From NCBI RefSeq assembly GCF_000373185.1, contig NZ_KB890627.1, positions 124,001 through 188,000 of the forward strand: DNA of 64,000 nt, given 5' to 3'. The notes under the pieces are model-generated. The model made no database searches, was not told where the DNA came from, and worked only from the letters and a program-made list of their open reading frames with translations. This document shows positions 8,788 through 17,996 of this stretch, one piece after another (positions within the stretch are counted from its first letter, which is position 1; every line of letters starts with the position of its first letter). This DNA is from Segatella paludivivens DSM 17968 = JCM 13650. Lineage in GTDB: Bacteria > Bacteroidota > Bacteroidia > Bacteroidales > Bacteroidaceae. Made by a program: the position numbers and the translations under genes.

Positions 8788-9498
8788 ATGGCAAGATTTA
8801 AGAGAATTCTTCTTAAACTAAGTGGTGAGAGTCTTATGGGCAAACAAGGATTCGGTATTGATCCTGATCGTCTTTCAGACTATGCCAAGCAGATTAAGGA
8901 AGTGCACGAGATGGGTGTGCAGATAGGAATCGTTATCGGCGGAGGAAATATCTTCCGTGGATTGAGTGGTAGTCAGAAAGGTTTTGACCGTGTTAAGGGA
9001 GACCAAATGGGAATGTGTGCTACCGTCATAAACTCTTTGGCGTTGAGCAGTGCCTTGGGAGCGATAGATGTAAAGACTAAAGTTCTTACAGCAATTCGCA
9101 TGGAACCTATTGGTGAGTTCTATAGCAAATGGAAGGCTATAGAGGCTATGGAAGCTGGATATGTTTGTATATTCTCTGCTGGTACAGGTAGTCCTTATTT
9201 CACTACAGATACAGGTAGCTCTTTGCGTGGTATTGAGATTGAGGCAGATGTAATGCTGAAAGGTACACGTGTTGATGGTGTTTATACAGCTGATCCAGAG
9301 AAAGATCCTACAGCTACTAAGTTCAGCGATATTACTTTTGATGATATCTACACTCGTGGACTTAAAGTTATGGACCTTACTGCAACAACAATGTGCAAGG
9401 AAAACAATCTTCCAATCTATGTGTTCAATATGGATGTTGTCGGTAATCTTAAAAAGGTTATGGCTGGTGAGGAGATTGGTACTTTGGTACATAATTGA
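8788..9498 (+). CDS. pyrH: UMP kinase
   Basis: PyrH phosphorylates UMP to UDP with ATP in pyrimidine nucleotide synthesis. The 236 residues match the bacterial hexameric UMP kinase in full length. Hallmarks are RILLKLSGESLMG at the start (ATP-binding lysines), IGIVIGGGNIFRG, the UMP/GTP-contacting DQMGMCATVINSLAL, and the C-terminal DGVYTADPEKDPTATKFSDITFDD followed by DLTATTMCKENNLPIYVF. It is the last gene of the yraN-birA-pyrH run. An intrinsic terminator with a 15-bp stem lies 26 bp after the stop codon. Confidence 0.97.
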   Translation: MARFKRILLKLSGESLMGKQGFGIDPDRLSDYAKQIKEVHEMGVQIGIVIGGGNIFRGLSGSQKGFDRVKGDQMGMCATVINSLALSSALGAIDVKTKVLTAIRMEPIGEFYSKWKAIEAMEAGYVCIFSAGTGSPYFTTDTGSSLRGIEIEADVMLKGTRVDGVYTADPEKDPTATKFSDITFDDIYTRGLKVMDLTATTMCKENNLPIYVFNMDVVGNLKKVMAGEEIGTLVHN

Positions 9499-9523
9499 TG
9501 AATTTCCCAAAAAGTATATACGA

Positions 9524-9556
9524 AAAATGCGGAGAATATCTTATTCTCCGCATTTT
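9524..9556. terminator. intrinsic terminator between pyrH and the DUF4834 gene
   Basis: A perfect 15-bp stem (9524-9538 with 9542-9556) with a 3-nt loop and A/T tails, placed between converging genes, so it can act in both directions. Confidence 0.9.
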
Positions 9557-9573
9557 CTATATTTGAAGTTTTT

Positions 9574-9852
9574 TTACTTATCTTCTTCAGTATAATCAAC
9601 ATATTCACCTTCATCCTTAGTGAATATCTTTTTATTTGCATCTTCCGGATTACGTGTGTCTATCACCTTTTCGTCATCACCGTAAGAGCTATTTCTGCCA
9701 TGTCTTCCTCTTCCTTCATTGTTCCCATTTTGCTTGTTGAACTGGTTCATTCCGTTTCTGAAGTAATTCAGTATGCGGAAAGCAAAAATCAAAATAAAGA
9801 GGAAAAGTGCTATGAAAAGCAGTAATATAAACTTGAAAATAAACATAATCAT
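9574..9852 (-). CDS. small single-span membrane protein, DUF4834-like
   Basis: A 92-residue protein with one strongly hydrophobic N-terminal helix (about residues 2-28, FIFKFILLLFIALFLFILIF). A hydrophilic tail rich in G, N, R and D follows, ending in the motif KKIFTKDEGEYVDYTEE. This arrangement matches the Bacteroidota DUF4834 family as I remember it; its function is unknown. It starts 3 bp after the stop of pssA and ends the psd-pssA operon, so a role near the membrane phospholipid enzymes is possible but only inferred from position. A second ATG two codons in (9846) could also be the start. Confidence 0.78.
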   Translation of the reverse strand: MIMFIFKFILLLFIALFLFILIFAFRILNYFRNGMNQFNKQNGNNEGRGRHGRNSSYGDDEKVIDTRNPEDANKKIFTKDEGEYVDYTEEDK

Positions 9853-9855
9853 ACG

Positions 9856-10569
9856 TTATTTCTCCTTATTATTTAAATTTATTATCACTGAAATTATGAA
9901 ATATAATGAGATGATTATCCACCATGCTTCTAAAATTCCAAAAACAGCTACGCAGAATACAGATAAAGCCATGAAGCAATACTTAACCTTATTGTGCTTC
10001 CAACCCCATTGCTTAAATTTAAGCGCAAACATAGGAATTTCTGATATCAACAAGTAGCAACTTATTAAAATCAATACTATGACAATTAATACAGACCAAT
10101 TATTTCCTTCAAGCCATGTAGGATTTGCTACCACAAGTGAACCCCAAAACAAAGCGTTAGCTGGAGTAGGTAGTCCGATGAATGATGTTGTCTGTCGCTC
10201 ATCAAGATTGAACTTTGCAAGACGTAGTGCTGAAAATGCAGCCATTACAAATGCAATATAAGGAATAAATTGGCGCAAAGGTTCCATAAAAGATGGATAT
10301 TCCAAAACGCCAAGTTCTGCAAATACTATTGTAGCTGGTGCCACGCCGAATGTTACATCATCAGCAAGTGAATCAAGTTCCTTGCCAATAGGTGATGATA
10401 CATGTAGTAAGCGTGCGCTCATTCCATCAAAAAAATCAAATACAGCACCTATGATAATCCATAGAAGAGCCATTTGGGGATTTCCGCTGAAAGCATAAGT
10501 TGTAGCAATACAGCCAGAAATAAGATTACAGCATGTGATACTGTTAGGAATGTGTTTCTTGAAGTTCAT
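9856..10569 (-). CDS. pssA: CDP-diacylglycerol--serine O-phosphatidyltransferase
   Basis: This membrane enzyme makes phosphatidylserine from CDP-diacylglycerol and serine, the step before phosphatidylethanolamine. The 237-residue product has the complete CDP-alcohol phosphotransferase motif: D45-x2-D48-G49-x2-A52-R53, then G62-x3-D66-x3-D70. Several hydrophobic helices follow. It lies 7 bp after psd, which performs the next step, so the two are clearly one operon. The type II (membrane) form fits the many helices. Confidence 0.95.
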   Translation of the reverse strand: MNFKKHIPNSITCCNLISGCIATTYAFSGNPQMALLWIIIGAVFDFFDGMSARLLHVSSPIGKELDSLADDVTFGVAPATIVFAELGVLEYPSFMEPLRQFIPYIAFVMAAFSALRLAKFNLDERQTTSFIGLPTPANALFWGSLVVANPTWLEGNNWSVLIVIVLILISCYLLISEIPMFALKFKQWGWKHNKVKYCFMALSVFCVAVFGILEAWWIIISLYFIISVIINLNNKEK

Positions 10570-10576
10570 TTTTCTT

Positions 10577-11272
10577 TCAACCTTTTAACTTTGCGATAAC
10601 GGTCTGGTCACCAGTAGTGGCTTGACCCATCTTTACGCAAACCTCAGTGCCGATAGGCAAGAACACGTCAACACGACTTCCAAGTTTGATGAATCCTAGA
10701 TGCTCGTCAATGTAGCAGTCTTCACCTTCTTTTGCGTATGTTATAATACGGCGTGCCATAGCTCCGGCTATCTGACGGCACAGCACTTCCTGTCCGTCTG
10801 GAGTCTCGATCATTATATCTGCATGTTCATTTTCTTCACTAGCTTTAGGAAGCCACGCTTTATGGTAGTTTCCGTCCTTATGATTTACAAATTTAACTTT
10901 TCCATCAACAGGGAACCAGTTGGCATGAACATTGAAAAGACTCATGAAGATACTTATCATGAGTCGGCGATCGTGAAAATATTCGTTTTCTTCTACCTCT
11001 TCAATAACTACAATCTTACCATCAGCAGGTGCGACAACTATATCTTCAGTATCGTCATCTTCTGAAAATCTGCGTATTGGGCAGCGATAGAAGTTTAATA
11101 CTATACTATATATAACTCCGAAAATTACGATGAAACTCCAAAAAAAGAGTTTGTTGTCTAAACGGTTTAGCAACAAAGCAATTGCGGCCAATATAATAAA
11201 GCCGTAGAGTAGTGTATCAGTACCCTCACGGTGAATGCGTATCTTCTTAAATTTCTTAATTCTTTTTATCAT
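10577..11272 (-). CDS. psd: phosphatidylserine decarboxylase proenzyme
   Basis: Psd decarboxylates phosphatidylserine to phosphatidylethanolamine at the inner membrane. The 231-residue proenzyme is the short bacterial form. An N-terminal membrane helix region (about 20-60) is followed by [13 protein letters not shown] and [21 protein letters not shown]. The self-cleavage site is [11 protein letters not shown] (G198-S199), where the serine becomes the pyruvoyl cofactor. It is the first gene of psd-pssA-DUF4834 and is divergent from dnaE. A complete promoter lies at 11302-11333. Confidence 0.95.
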   Translation of the reverse strand: MIKRIKKFKKIRIHREGTDTLLYGFIILAAIALLLNRLDNKLFFWSFIVIFGVIYSIVLNFYRCPIRRFSEDDDTEDIVVAPADGKIVVIEEVEENEYFHDRRLMISIFMSLFNVHANWFPVDGKVKFVNHKDGNYHKAWLPKASEENEHADIMIETPDGQEVLCRQIAGAMARRIITYAKEGEDCYIDEHLGFIKLGSRVDVFLPIGTEVCVKMGQATTGDQTVIAKLKG

Positions 11273-11301
11273 AGGTAAATTAGGATAGTACTAATCGATT
11301 G

Positions 11302-11333
11302 CAAAGATAATTATTTTTTATCGTTTCCGCAAA
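11302..11333 (-). promoter_or_regulatory. psd-pssA promoter
   Basis: Minus strand: TTTG (11330-11333), 20-bp spacer, TATCTTTG (11302-11309), 30 bp before the psd ATG. Confidence 0.8.
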
Positions 11334-11359
11334 TATAAGAATAAAAAACGACTTTTTAT

Positions 11360-11390
11360 TTTGTGTTTTGCTCGATTTGCAGTAACTTAG
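11360..11390 (+). promoter_or_regulatory. dnaE promoter
   Basis: TTTG (11360-11363), 19-bp spacer, TAACTTAG (11383-11390; one mismatch to TAnnTTTG). It lies before the ATG at 11414 and overlaps the first codons of the longer GTG frame, which supports the inner start. Confidence 0.6.
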
Positions 11391-11413
11391 CAACTCAAAA
11401 CGAAAAATATTAT

Positions 11414-14400
11414 ATGGAAGACTTCATCCACTTACACGTTCATACCAATTATTCTATCCTTGACGGACAGTCAAAGATACCAAAACTTGTAGACAAGGCT
11501 ATCAAAGACGGCATGAAGGGCATGGCGATTACTGATCACGGTGTGATGTTCGGCATAAAAGAGCTATCTGATTATTGTGCTGGAGTTAACAAGAAACGCA
11601 AGGCAGAAGGTCTTGAACCATTCAAGCCTATTCTTGGTTGTGAGATGTATGTTGCCCATCATAGATTGGAAGATAAAGTTAAGGAAAATGGTGACAATTC
11701 TGGTTATCACCTTATTGTATTAGCGAAGAACTATAATGGTTACAAAAATCTTATAAAACTAGTCAGTAGGTCTTGGGTAGACGGTTATTATTATCGTCCA
11801 CGTACAGACAGATTTGAACTTGAAAAATATCATGAAGATCTTATCGTTTGTTCTGCTTGTATAGCAGGTGAGGTTCCTGCAAAGGTCCTTCACGGTGATT
11901 TGGCTGGAGCTCGTGAAGCTTGCGAGTGGTATCATCGAGTGTTTGGTGATGACTATTATTTGGAGTTGCAGCGTCATGAGGTGAAAGACCCTTCCTTACT
12001 GGCAAACAGGGAAGCATTTCCGCTTCAACAGAAAGCTAATAAAGTCTTGATTGAGTTTGCTAAAGAATATGGTATAAAGCTTATTTGTACCAATGATGTC
12101 CATTTTGAGGATAAGGAAACTGCTGAAGCTCATGACCATTTGCTTTGTCTTGCAACAGGTAGGGATCTGGATGATCCTAACCGTATGAGATATAGTAAGC
12201 AGGAATGGTTTAAGACCAAGGCAGAGATGAACGAGATATTCTCTGACGTTCCTGAAGCGATGGCTAATACGTTGGAGGTTCTTGATAAAGTTGAAATATA
12301 CAGTATTGAGCATGGACCTATCATGCCATTTTTCCCGATACCAGAGGAATTTGGTACTGAAGAGGAATGGAGACATAAGATAACAGAGGAACAACTTTAT
12401 AAGGAGTTTACTTCTGACGAGAACGGAGAGAATCAGTTGTCAGAAGAAGAAGGACAAAAGGTTATTAAGCGATTGGGCGGATATGATAAAATATATCGTA
12501 TCAAGTTTGAAGCTGACTATCTAGATAAATTGGCTTATGATGGTGCTAAGTTACTCTATGGTGATCCTTTACCTGATAATGTCGTTGAGCATATCAATTT
12601 TGAGCTTCATGTGATGAAGACAATGGGTTTCCCAGGATACTTCCTCATTGTGCAGGACTTTATCAAAGCTGCACGTACAGAATTGGGCGTTATGGTAGGA
12701 CCTGGACGTGGATCAGCAGCCGGATCTGTTGTAGCTTATTGCTTGGGAATAACCAAGATAGATCCATTGAAATATGACTTGCTGTTTGAACGTTTCTTGA
12801 ATCCAGACCGTGTGAACCTTCCTGATATTGATACCGACTTTGATGATGACGGTCGTGGAAAGGTGCTTCGCTGGGTTATGGATAAGTATGGTCACGAGAA
12901 TTGTGCGCATATCATTACCTATGCAAGCATGGCGACAAAGAACTCTATTAAGGATGTCGCACGTGTGGAAAAGTTACCACTGGAGAAGTCGAATATGCTT
13001 TGTAAGGCTATTCCTGACCGTTTGCCAGATGGCTTGAAAATGAATCTTACGAACGCCATTAAATGTACCCCAGAATTGAGGGAGGCTGAAGTGTCTACTG
13101 ATACACGTGAGCGTAATACGATTAAATATGCCAAGATGCTTGAGGGTACGGTGCGTGGAACTGGTATTCATGCCTGTGGTTTCATTATATGCCGTGACCC
13201 TATAAGTGACTGGGTTCCTGTTTCTACAGCTGATGACCCTGATTTCCCAGGATTGAAAACGGCCGTAACACAATATGATGGACACGTAATAGAGTCAACC
13301 GGTCTTATCAAGATGGACTTCTTGGGATTGAAGACTCTTTCGGAGTTGAAGGAAGCTTGCAAGGTTATTAAAAAGACTGTTGGTGACGATATCGATCTGG
13401 ACACAATTCCTATTGATGACGAACTTACCTATAAACTATATCAGGAAGGACGTACAATCGGAACATTCCAGTTTGAGTCTCCTGGTATGCAGAAGTATCT
13501 ACGTGAACTTCATCCTACAGTATTCGAGGATCTTATTGCCATGAATGCTTTGTATCGTCCAGGACCAATGGATTATATACCAGACTTTATTAAGAGAAAG
13601 CATGATCCGTCTCTTGTTACTTATGATATTCCATGTATGGAGAAGTATCTTAAGGATACTTACGGTATCACGGTATATCAGGAGCAAGTGATGCTTCTTT
13701 CCCGTCAGTTGGCTAGTTTTACTCGTGGTGAAAGTGATGCATTGCGTAAGGCGATGGGTAAAAAGAAGAAGGCTATTGTTGACGCAATGAAACCTAAGTT
13801 TATTAAGCAAGGACAAGAGAATGGTCACAATCCCAAGGTTTTGGAAAAGATATGGACCGACTGGGAGAAGTTTGCTTCTTACGCTTTCAATAAGTCTCAT
13901 GCAACATGTTATTCTTGGGTAGCTTATCAGACTGCATATATCAAGGCTCATTATCCAGCTGAATACATGGCTGCGCTGATGACTCGCCGATTTAGTCAGA
14001 TTACCGAAATCACAAAGTTGATGGAGGAGTGTCAGAATATGAAGATAGCCACTCTTGGACCAGATGTTAACGAGAGCTACTCTAAGTTTGGTGTAAACAA
14101 GAAAGGTGAAATTCGTTTCGGTCTATCAGCCATTAAAGGAATGGGTGAGGGTGCTGCTCTAGCAATCGTGAAGGAACGAGAGGATCATGGACCTTACAAA
14201 GATATATATGATTTTGCTGAACGTGTGGATTACAGCAATGTAAACAGAAAGGCATTTGAATCTCTTGCATTAAGTGGTGGTTTTGATAGTTTTGCATTTC
14301 AACGTGAGCAGTATTTGGCAGCTAATTCAAAAGGAGAAGTATTCCTTGATGTGCTAGTTCGTTATGGTCAGTTGTATCAGACAGAACAGCGTGAAGCACA

Positions 14401-15121
14401 AAATTCACTCTTTGGTGGAGAGCAAGCTGTTGAGATAGCGCGCCCACAGCCTGTTGAAGCAGAAGGATGGAGTAATATTGAAAAATTGAATCGTGAGCGA
14501 GACCTTGTTGGAATATATATAAGTGCTCATCCGCTAGATGAATTCAGTATCATATTAAATACAATGTGCAACACTCATTGTTCAGAACTAGACAATAAGC
14601 AAGAGTTGGCAAAGAAAGAGGAAATAACTTTGGGCGGTATTGTTACTGGAGTTAAATCAAAGTTTACTAAGACAGGTAAACCATGTGGCTTTGTCACGAT
14701 AGAAGATTTTGAAGGCAGTGGTGAGCTAGCATTCTTCGGTGAGGATTGGGGTAAATGGCGAGGATTGCTTACTGAGGGCTGCATCGTGTATATCAAAGCT
14801 AAGTGCCAGCAGAAGTATCGTGATAGTGATTACTATGATTTCCGCATTTCTGATATTCAGTATATGCAGACCGTTAAGGCAAATCGTCTTGAGAAGTTTA
14901 CTATAACAATCAATAGTGATGCGATAGATGAGACTGTGGTTACAGATATTTCTACAATGGTTGAAAAGGCAGTTGGCAATACTCAGTTGTATATTCAGGT
15001 TCTTGATCAGGAGCATAATGTGAGTATGATGTTACGTTCAAATAATCATTCAATAGAGATAAAAAAGGACTTGCTGAATTATATAGATAGTAATCCAGAC
15101 ATGTCTTATCATGTAAACTAG
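11414..15121 (+). CDS. dnaE: DNA polymerase III subunit alpha
   Basis: DnaE is the catalytic subunit of the replicative DNA polymerase. The 1235-residue product opens with the PHP domain (FIHLHVHTNYSILDGQ; DHGVMFG). The polymerase active site PDIDTDFDDDGRGKV is at about residues 470-484, and GPGRGSAAGSVVAY precedes it. LYRPGPMDYIPDFI, YQEQVMLLSRQLA and FNKSHATCYSWVAYQTAYIKAH follow. A helix-hairpin-helix region and an OB fold (LGGIVTGVKSKFTKTGKP) complete the C-terminal third. I chose the ATG at 11414. A longer frame from a GTG at 11363 would begin inside the promoter. The gene is alone, with a hairpin 65 bp after the stop. Confidence 0.97.
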   Translation: MEDFIHLHVHTNYSILDGQSKIPKLVDKAIKDGMKGMAITDHGVMFGIKELSDYCAGVNKKRKAEGLEPFKPILGCEMYVAHHRLEDKVKENGDNSGYHLIVLAKNYNGYKNLIKLVSRSWVDGYYYRPRTDRFELEKYHEDLIVCSACIAGEVPAKVLHGDLAGAREACEWYHRVFGDDYYLELQRHEVKDPSLLANREAFPLQQKANKVLIEFAKEYGIKLICTNDVHFEDKETAEAHDHLLCLATGRDLDDPNRMRYSKQEWFKTKAEMNEIFSDVPEAMANTLEVLDKVEIYSIEHGPIMPFFPIPEEFGTEEEWRHKITEEQLYKEFTSDENGENQLSEEEGQKVIKRLGGYDKIYRIKFEADYLDKLAYDGAKLLYGDPLPDNVVEHINFELHVMKTMGFPGYFLIVQDFIKAARTELGVMVGPGRGSAAGSVVAYCLGITKIDPLKYDLLFERFLNPDRVNLPDIDTDFDDDGRGKVLRWVMDKYGHENCAHIITYASMATKNSIKDVARVEKLPLEKSNMLCKAIPDRLPDGLKMNLTNAIKCTPELREAEVSTDTRERNTIKYAKMLEGTVRGTGIHACGFIICRDPISDWVPVSTADDPDFPGLKTAVTQYDGHVIESTGLIKMDFLGLKTLSELKEACKVIKKTVGDDIDLDTIPIDDELTYKLYQEGRTIGTFQFESPGMQKYLRELHPTVFEDLIAMNALYRPGPMDYIPDFIKRKHDPSLVTYDIPCMEKYLKDTYGITVYQEQVMLLSRQLASFTRGESDALRKAMGKKKKAIVDAMKPKFIKQGQENGHNPKVLEKIWTDWEKFASYAFNKSHATCYSWVAYQTAYIKAHYPAEYMAALMTRRFSQITEITKLMEECQNMKIATLGPDVNESYSKFGVNKKGEIRFGLSAIKGMGEGAALAIVKEREDHGPYKDIYDFAERVDYSNVNRKAFESLALSGGFDSFAFQREQYLAANSKGEVFLDVLVRYGQLYQTEQREAQNSLFGGEQAVEIARPQPVEAEGWSNIEKLNRERDLVGIYISAHPLDEFSIILNTMCNTHCSELDNKQELAKKEEITLGGIVTGVKSKFTKTGKPCGFVTIEDFEGSGELAFFGEDWGKWRGLLTEGCIVYIKAKCQQKYRDSDYYDFRISDIQYMQTVKANRLEKFTITINSDAIDETVVTDISTMVEKAVGNTQLYIQVLDQEHNVSMMLRSNNHSIEIKKDLLNYIDSNPDMSYHVN

Positions 15122-15185
15122 TAGGGAATTCCCTTCATGATATATTAATGTACGTGCTCGCACATCTACTAAAAAGTTTTCTGAA

Positions 15186-15230
15186 ATCTAAGTGGCTGCA
15201 TGTTGGCTATCAATATGTAGCCACTTAGAT
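15186..15230. terminator. hairpin downstream of dnaE
   Basis: A perfect 12-bp stem (ATCTAAGTGGCT at 15186-15197 with 15219-15230) with a 21-nt loop, followed by ACTTGTTTTC. It is probably the dnaE terminator, though the T-run is broken and it directly abuts the foldback repeat. Confidence 0.55.
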
Positions 15231-15249
15231 ACTTGTTTTCTTCGTGTTA

Positions 15250-16118
15250 TTTAGCTACGAAGCTACGACATCTTTGAAAATGCCTATAAACATTGGGTAA
15301 ATGAAACGTAGTTTGCTGGATTTAGCTACGCAAGCTATGTAAACTTATGCCATTTTTAGGGAGAAAATGTATTTTATTATTGAATTTGTCAAAGACCCGT
15401 TGGCTGTATCTGAGGAACTGGAGGAAGTGAAAATAGATTCAGTAAACGAGAACAGAATTCCCAAGCTTGTTTAAATATTCTGCCTAATTCCTCTGAATTC
15501 TCTGCAAAGATACAGCAAAATTTTTGTCCATGCAATCAGATTTAGCTTAGACCGTTAGCCAAAGTTTCAATTACTGGTGCTACACAGTATAATACACGCG
15601 CATACGCACACTTTCGACTTTTCAAAAATACTAGTGTCGAAATGTCTATCCATTGAATATCAACTTATTAGACTTCTTTTCGAGAATAATCAAGTGACGA
15701 AAATGTGTCAAGTAAAAATGTAATAGCATAATTTTCTAATGCAATTTTGCAAGCAAACTAGGTTCCATTTCGTGTTACTTTACCGAGTGATAAGGCCCTT
15801 ATCACTCCCCAAAACAAAGTAAATCACAATGCATTTCTTCGTAAAACGCATGATGAAATTTGAGGTTTCTTCGTCATATCACCGTCACCATATATTATTA
15901 AAAATGACAGATAACATATTGATATTCATCATGTTGACACTTCGACACTAGTATTTTTAAAAACTCCTAAGTGCGCGCGTGTCGGCACGTACATTATATA
16001 AGTAGAAATGGATGCCGTAGCTGAAACGTAGTTCATTGAAGCTATATTGACCTTGCTACGTGTTATTTTCTCCAGTGTTTATGGGCTTTCCCAAAGATGC
16101 CGTAGCTTTGTAGCTAAA
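15250..16118. repeat. large non-coding foldback repeat, copy A
   Basis: This is about 870 bp with no frame of 60 codons or more on either strand. Its 27-bp ends are inverted repeats (15250-15276 and 16092-16118, 25 of 27 matching, built on TAGCTACNAAGCTACG). Nested inside are a 23-bp inverted repeat (15624-15646 with 15936-15958, one mismatch, core ACTAGTGTCGAA) and a central 11-bp palindrome (GAGTGATAAGG at 15785-15795, mate at 15797-15807). The core 15557-15977 aligns without gaps to 47583-48003 with 13 differences by my count; the outer parts are more diverged. This suggests a MITE-like or structured element. Confidence 0.85.
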
Positions 16119-16382
16119 AAACACAAAAAACGCATGAAAGACAGCCTAAATGTACAAAATTGAAATCGTCATTGAGAAATTTAGGCTCTAAACATTTTAA
16201 GTAGACCGTTGTGTTAATATTATAAGACACCCATTTTTATCATGGTTCATTTTTAACGGCACACTAATGATTTAATTTTATAATTGCTATTTTGATGTTT
16301 AAAAATATGAACGTGTACTATAATATTATATGCCAAAAAACAAAATTGTGCAAAAAAGTTTTCTGTTTTAACTTATAATGTG
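16119..16382. other. AT-rich spacer between repeat A and the nucleotidyltransferase operon
   Basis: No gene or clear structure was seen. Confidence 0.5.
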
Positions 16383-16390
16383 TACTTTTG
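16383..16390 (+). promoter_or_regulatory. -7 element of the head-group operon
   Basis: TACTTTTG matches TAnnTTTG; the -33 position reads TTTC rather than TTTG. A small hairpin (GCTAC, 7-nt loop, GTAGC) follows in the leader at 16390-16406. Confidence 0.55.
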
Positions 16391-16423
16391 CTACGTTTTT
16401 AGTAGCTACAAAAAAATATTTAG

Positions 16424-17164
16424 ATGAATTATGCAATTATTGCAGCAGGTGAAGGGTCACGCTTGGCACAAGAAGGCGTTAATGAACCTAAACCACTGGT
16501 AAAAGTTCAAAATGAGTATCTTATAGACCGTTTAATACGTGTTTTCATGGATAACGATGCTGAAAAGATAACAATTATATGTAATAACCTTACGACAAAG
16601 GTTAGTCAGCATCTCTTGAAACTGGAGGAAGATGGACTAAATGGTAGACCAGTTCCTTTGAACTTCATTGTGAAGACAACACCCAGTTCTATGCACAGCT
16701 TTTTTGAATTAAGTAAACTTCTTGATGAAAAACCTTTTGTGATGACTACTGTTGATACAATATTCAAGGCAGAAGAGTTTAAAGAGTATATATCTGACTT
16801 CCGTGAATGTATTAATTCAGGTTATGACGGATTGATGGGAGTTACGGATTATATAGATGATGAAAAGCCTCTTTATGTAGGCACAGATAATGAATTAAAC
16901 GTAACCGGATTTTTTGATAAGAATGAAAACGGTTGCAAATATATATCAGGTGGAATATACGGATTGAATGCTAAATCACTCGATACTCTCAATGACTGCA
17001 TGGAACGTGGTGAGAGTAGAATGAGAAATTTCCAACGTGGACTTATCAGAGACGGAAGAAAACTGAAAGCTTTTTCTTTTTCAAAAGTCATGGATATAGA
17101 CCACGCTGAAGATATTGTGAAAGCAGAGCAGTTCTTGGGTCAATATGCACAAGTTTTGAAATAA
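16424..17164 (+). CDS. NTP-transferase-fold nucleotidyltransferase (sugar- or polyol-phosphate)
   Basis: A 246-residue cytoplasmic nucleotidyltransferase with a Rossmann-like NTP-transferase fold. The N-terminal nucleotide-binding loop is AIIAAGEGSRLAQEG (residues 3-17), followed by KPLVKV with the conserved lysine. MTTVDTIF around residues 106-113 provides the metal-binding aspartate. It resembles sugar-1-phosphate and inositol-1-phosphate cytidylyltransferases; I cannot tell which. It is the first gene of a tight run with an ATP-grasp protein, a CDP-alcohol phosphotransferase and a HAD protein. The simplest reading is that it makes a CDP-activated sugar or polyol for the phosphotransferase two genes downstream. 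Confidence 0.82.
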   Translation: MNYAIIAAGEGSRLAQEGVNEPKPLVKVQNEYLIDRLIRVFMDNDAEKITIICNNLTTKVSQHLLKLEEDGLNGRPVPLNFIVKTTPSSMHSFFELSKLLDEKPFVMTTVDTIFKAEEFKEYISDFRECINSGYDGLMGVTDYIDDEKPLYVGTDNELNVTGFFDKNENGCKYISGGIYGLNAKSLDTLNDCMERGESRMRNFQRGLIRDGRKLKAFSFSKVMDIDHAEDIVKAEQFLGQYAQVLK

Positions 17165-17184
17165 TATTCTGAACTTTACAAGTT

Positions 17185-17988
17185 ATGAAGATAATAGCAG
17201 TTAGGCGAGATGACAGATTCTCTCCAAACTCAGTGGAGAAGGACAAGGCTATATTGCAAGCTGTATGCGACAGATTGCCGTATGACATATCAATGATAGA
17301 TGAAGGTAAATTGTCTGTTTTTGATGAAGCTGACGTATATCTGTCTATGGCAAGGCTTCCTGAAACATTGACTTTGCTGAAAACCAAGGAAGATGAAGGA
17401 GCTATTGTCGTTAATTCTGCTTATGGCGTAGAAACATGCGGACGTAGAAAGCTAGATAATATAATGCGTGACAATGATATACCAGTTCCTCCATCAAAAG
17501 GAAATTCTGGGTATTGGCTCAAGCGTGGTGACGCGGCAGCTCAGTCTAAAAGTGACGTGGTTTATTGTAAGGATAGAGAAACGCTTGCCAATAAAGAGGC
17601 TGAATTTGTGATACGAGGGATAACAAACTGGATTGTTCAGGCGCATGTGCCAGGGGATTTGGTGAAATTTTATGCTGTTAAAGGTGGTTTCTTCAAATAT
17701 TTCTATCCAAGTGACGATGGTGAGTCTAAGTTTGGTGATGAAAAACTTAATGGTGATGCATGTCATTATGCTTTTGATGAAAAGCTTTTGAAGACTATGG
17801 CAGATAAAGTAGCACAGATTACAGGCATAGACGTCTATGGTGGCGACGCTATAATAACCGAAGATGGAGATTTTTATATAATAGACTTTAACGACTGGCC
17901 TAGTTTTTCTCGTTGCAGAGACATTGCTGCGGATACTATTGCAAAGTTGGCGACAAAGAAAAATAGTTTAAACATAATAAAAATATAA
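17185..17988 (+). CDS. ATP-grasp domain protein
   Basis: A 267-residue protein that looks like an ATP-grasp ligase. The N-terminal half is a small Rossmann-type lobe. The central part around FVIRGITNWIVQAHVPGDLVKFYAVKGG (about residues 143-170) and the C-terminal GDAIITEDGDFYIIDFNDWPSF (about 228-249) provide the ATP- and magnesium-binding pattern, where IDFND replaces the usual EVN/DxN. Such enzymes join an acid to an amine, hydroxyl or thiol through an acyl phosphate. The substrate is unknown. It lies 20 bp after the nucleotidyltransferase and 8 bp before the CDP-alcohol phosphotransferase, so it may modify the same head group. Confidence 0.75.
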   Translation: MKIIAVRRDDRFSPNSVEKDKAILQAVCDRLPYDISMIDEGKLSVFDEADVYLSMARLPETLTLLKTKEDEGAIVVNSAYGVETCGRRKLDNIMRDNDIPVPPSKGNSGYWLKRGDAAAQSKSDVVYCKDRETLANKEAEFVIRGITNWIVQAHVPGDLVKFYAVKGGFFKYFYPSDDGESKFGDEKLNGDACHYAFDEKLLKTMADKVAQITGIDVYGGDAIITEDGDFYIIDFNDWPSFSRCRDIAADTIAKLATKKNSLNIIKI

Positions 17989-17996
17989 AAGGAATA

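Noticed and set aside
8875..9510. 211-codon frame antisense to pyrH
   Set aside because: It lies fully opposite a certain gene, has biased shadow composition and matches no family pattern.
13499..13951. 150-codon frame antisense to dnaE
   Set aside because: It is the shadow of the polymerase gene.
15250..16118. Group II intron, rRNA fragment or decayed transposase gene
   Set aside because: No reverse-transcriptase or transposase remnant, no domain V-like hairpin at the end, and no rRNA core sequence. The symmetry is that of a foldback element.
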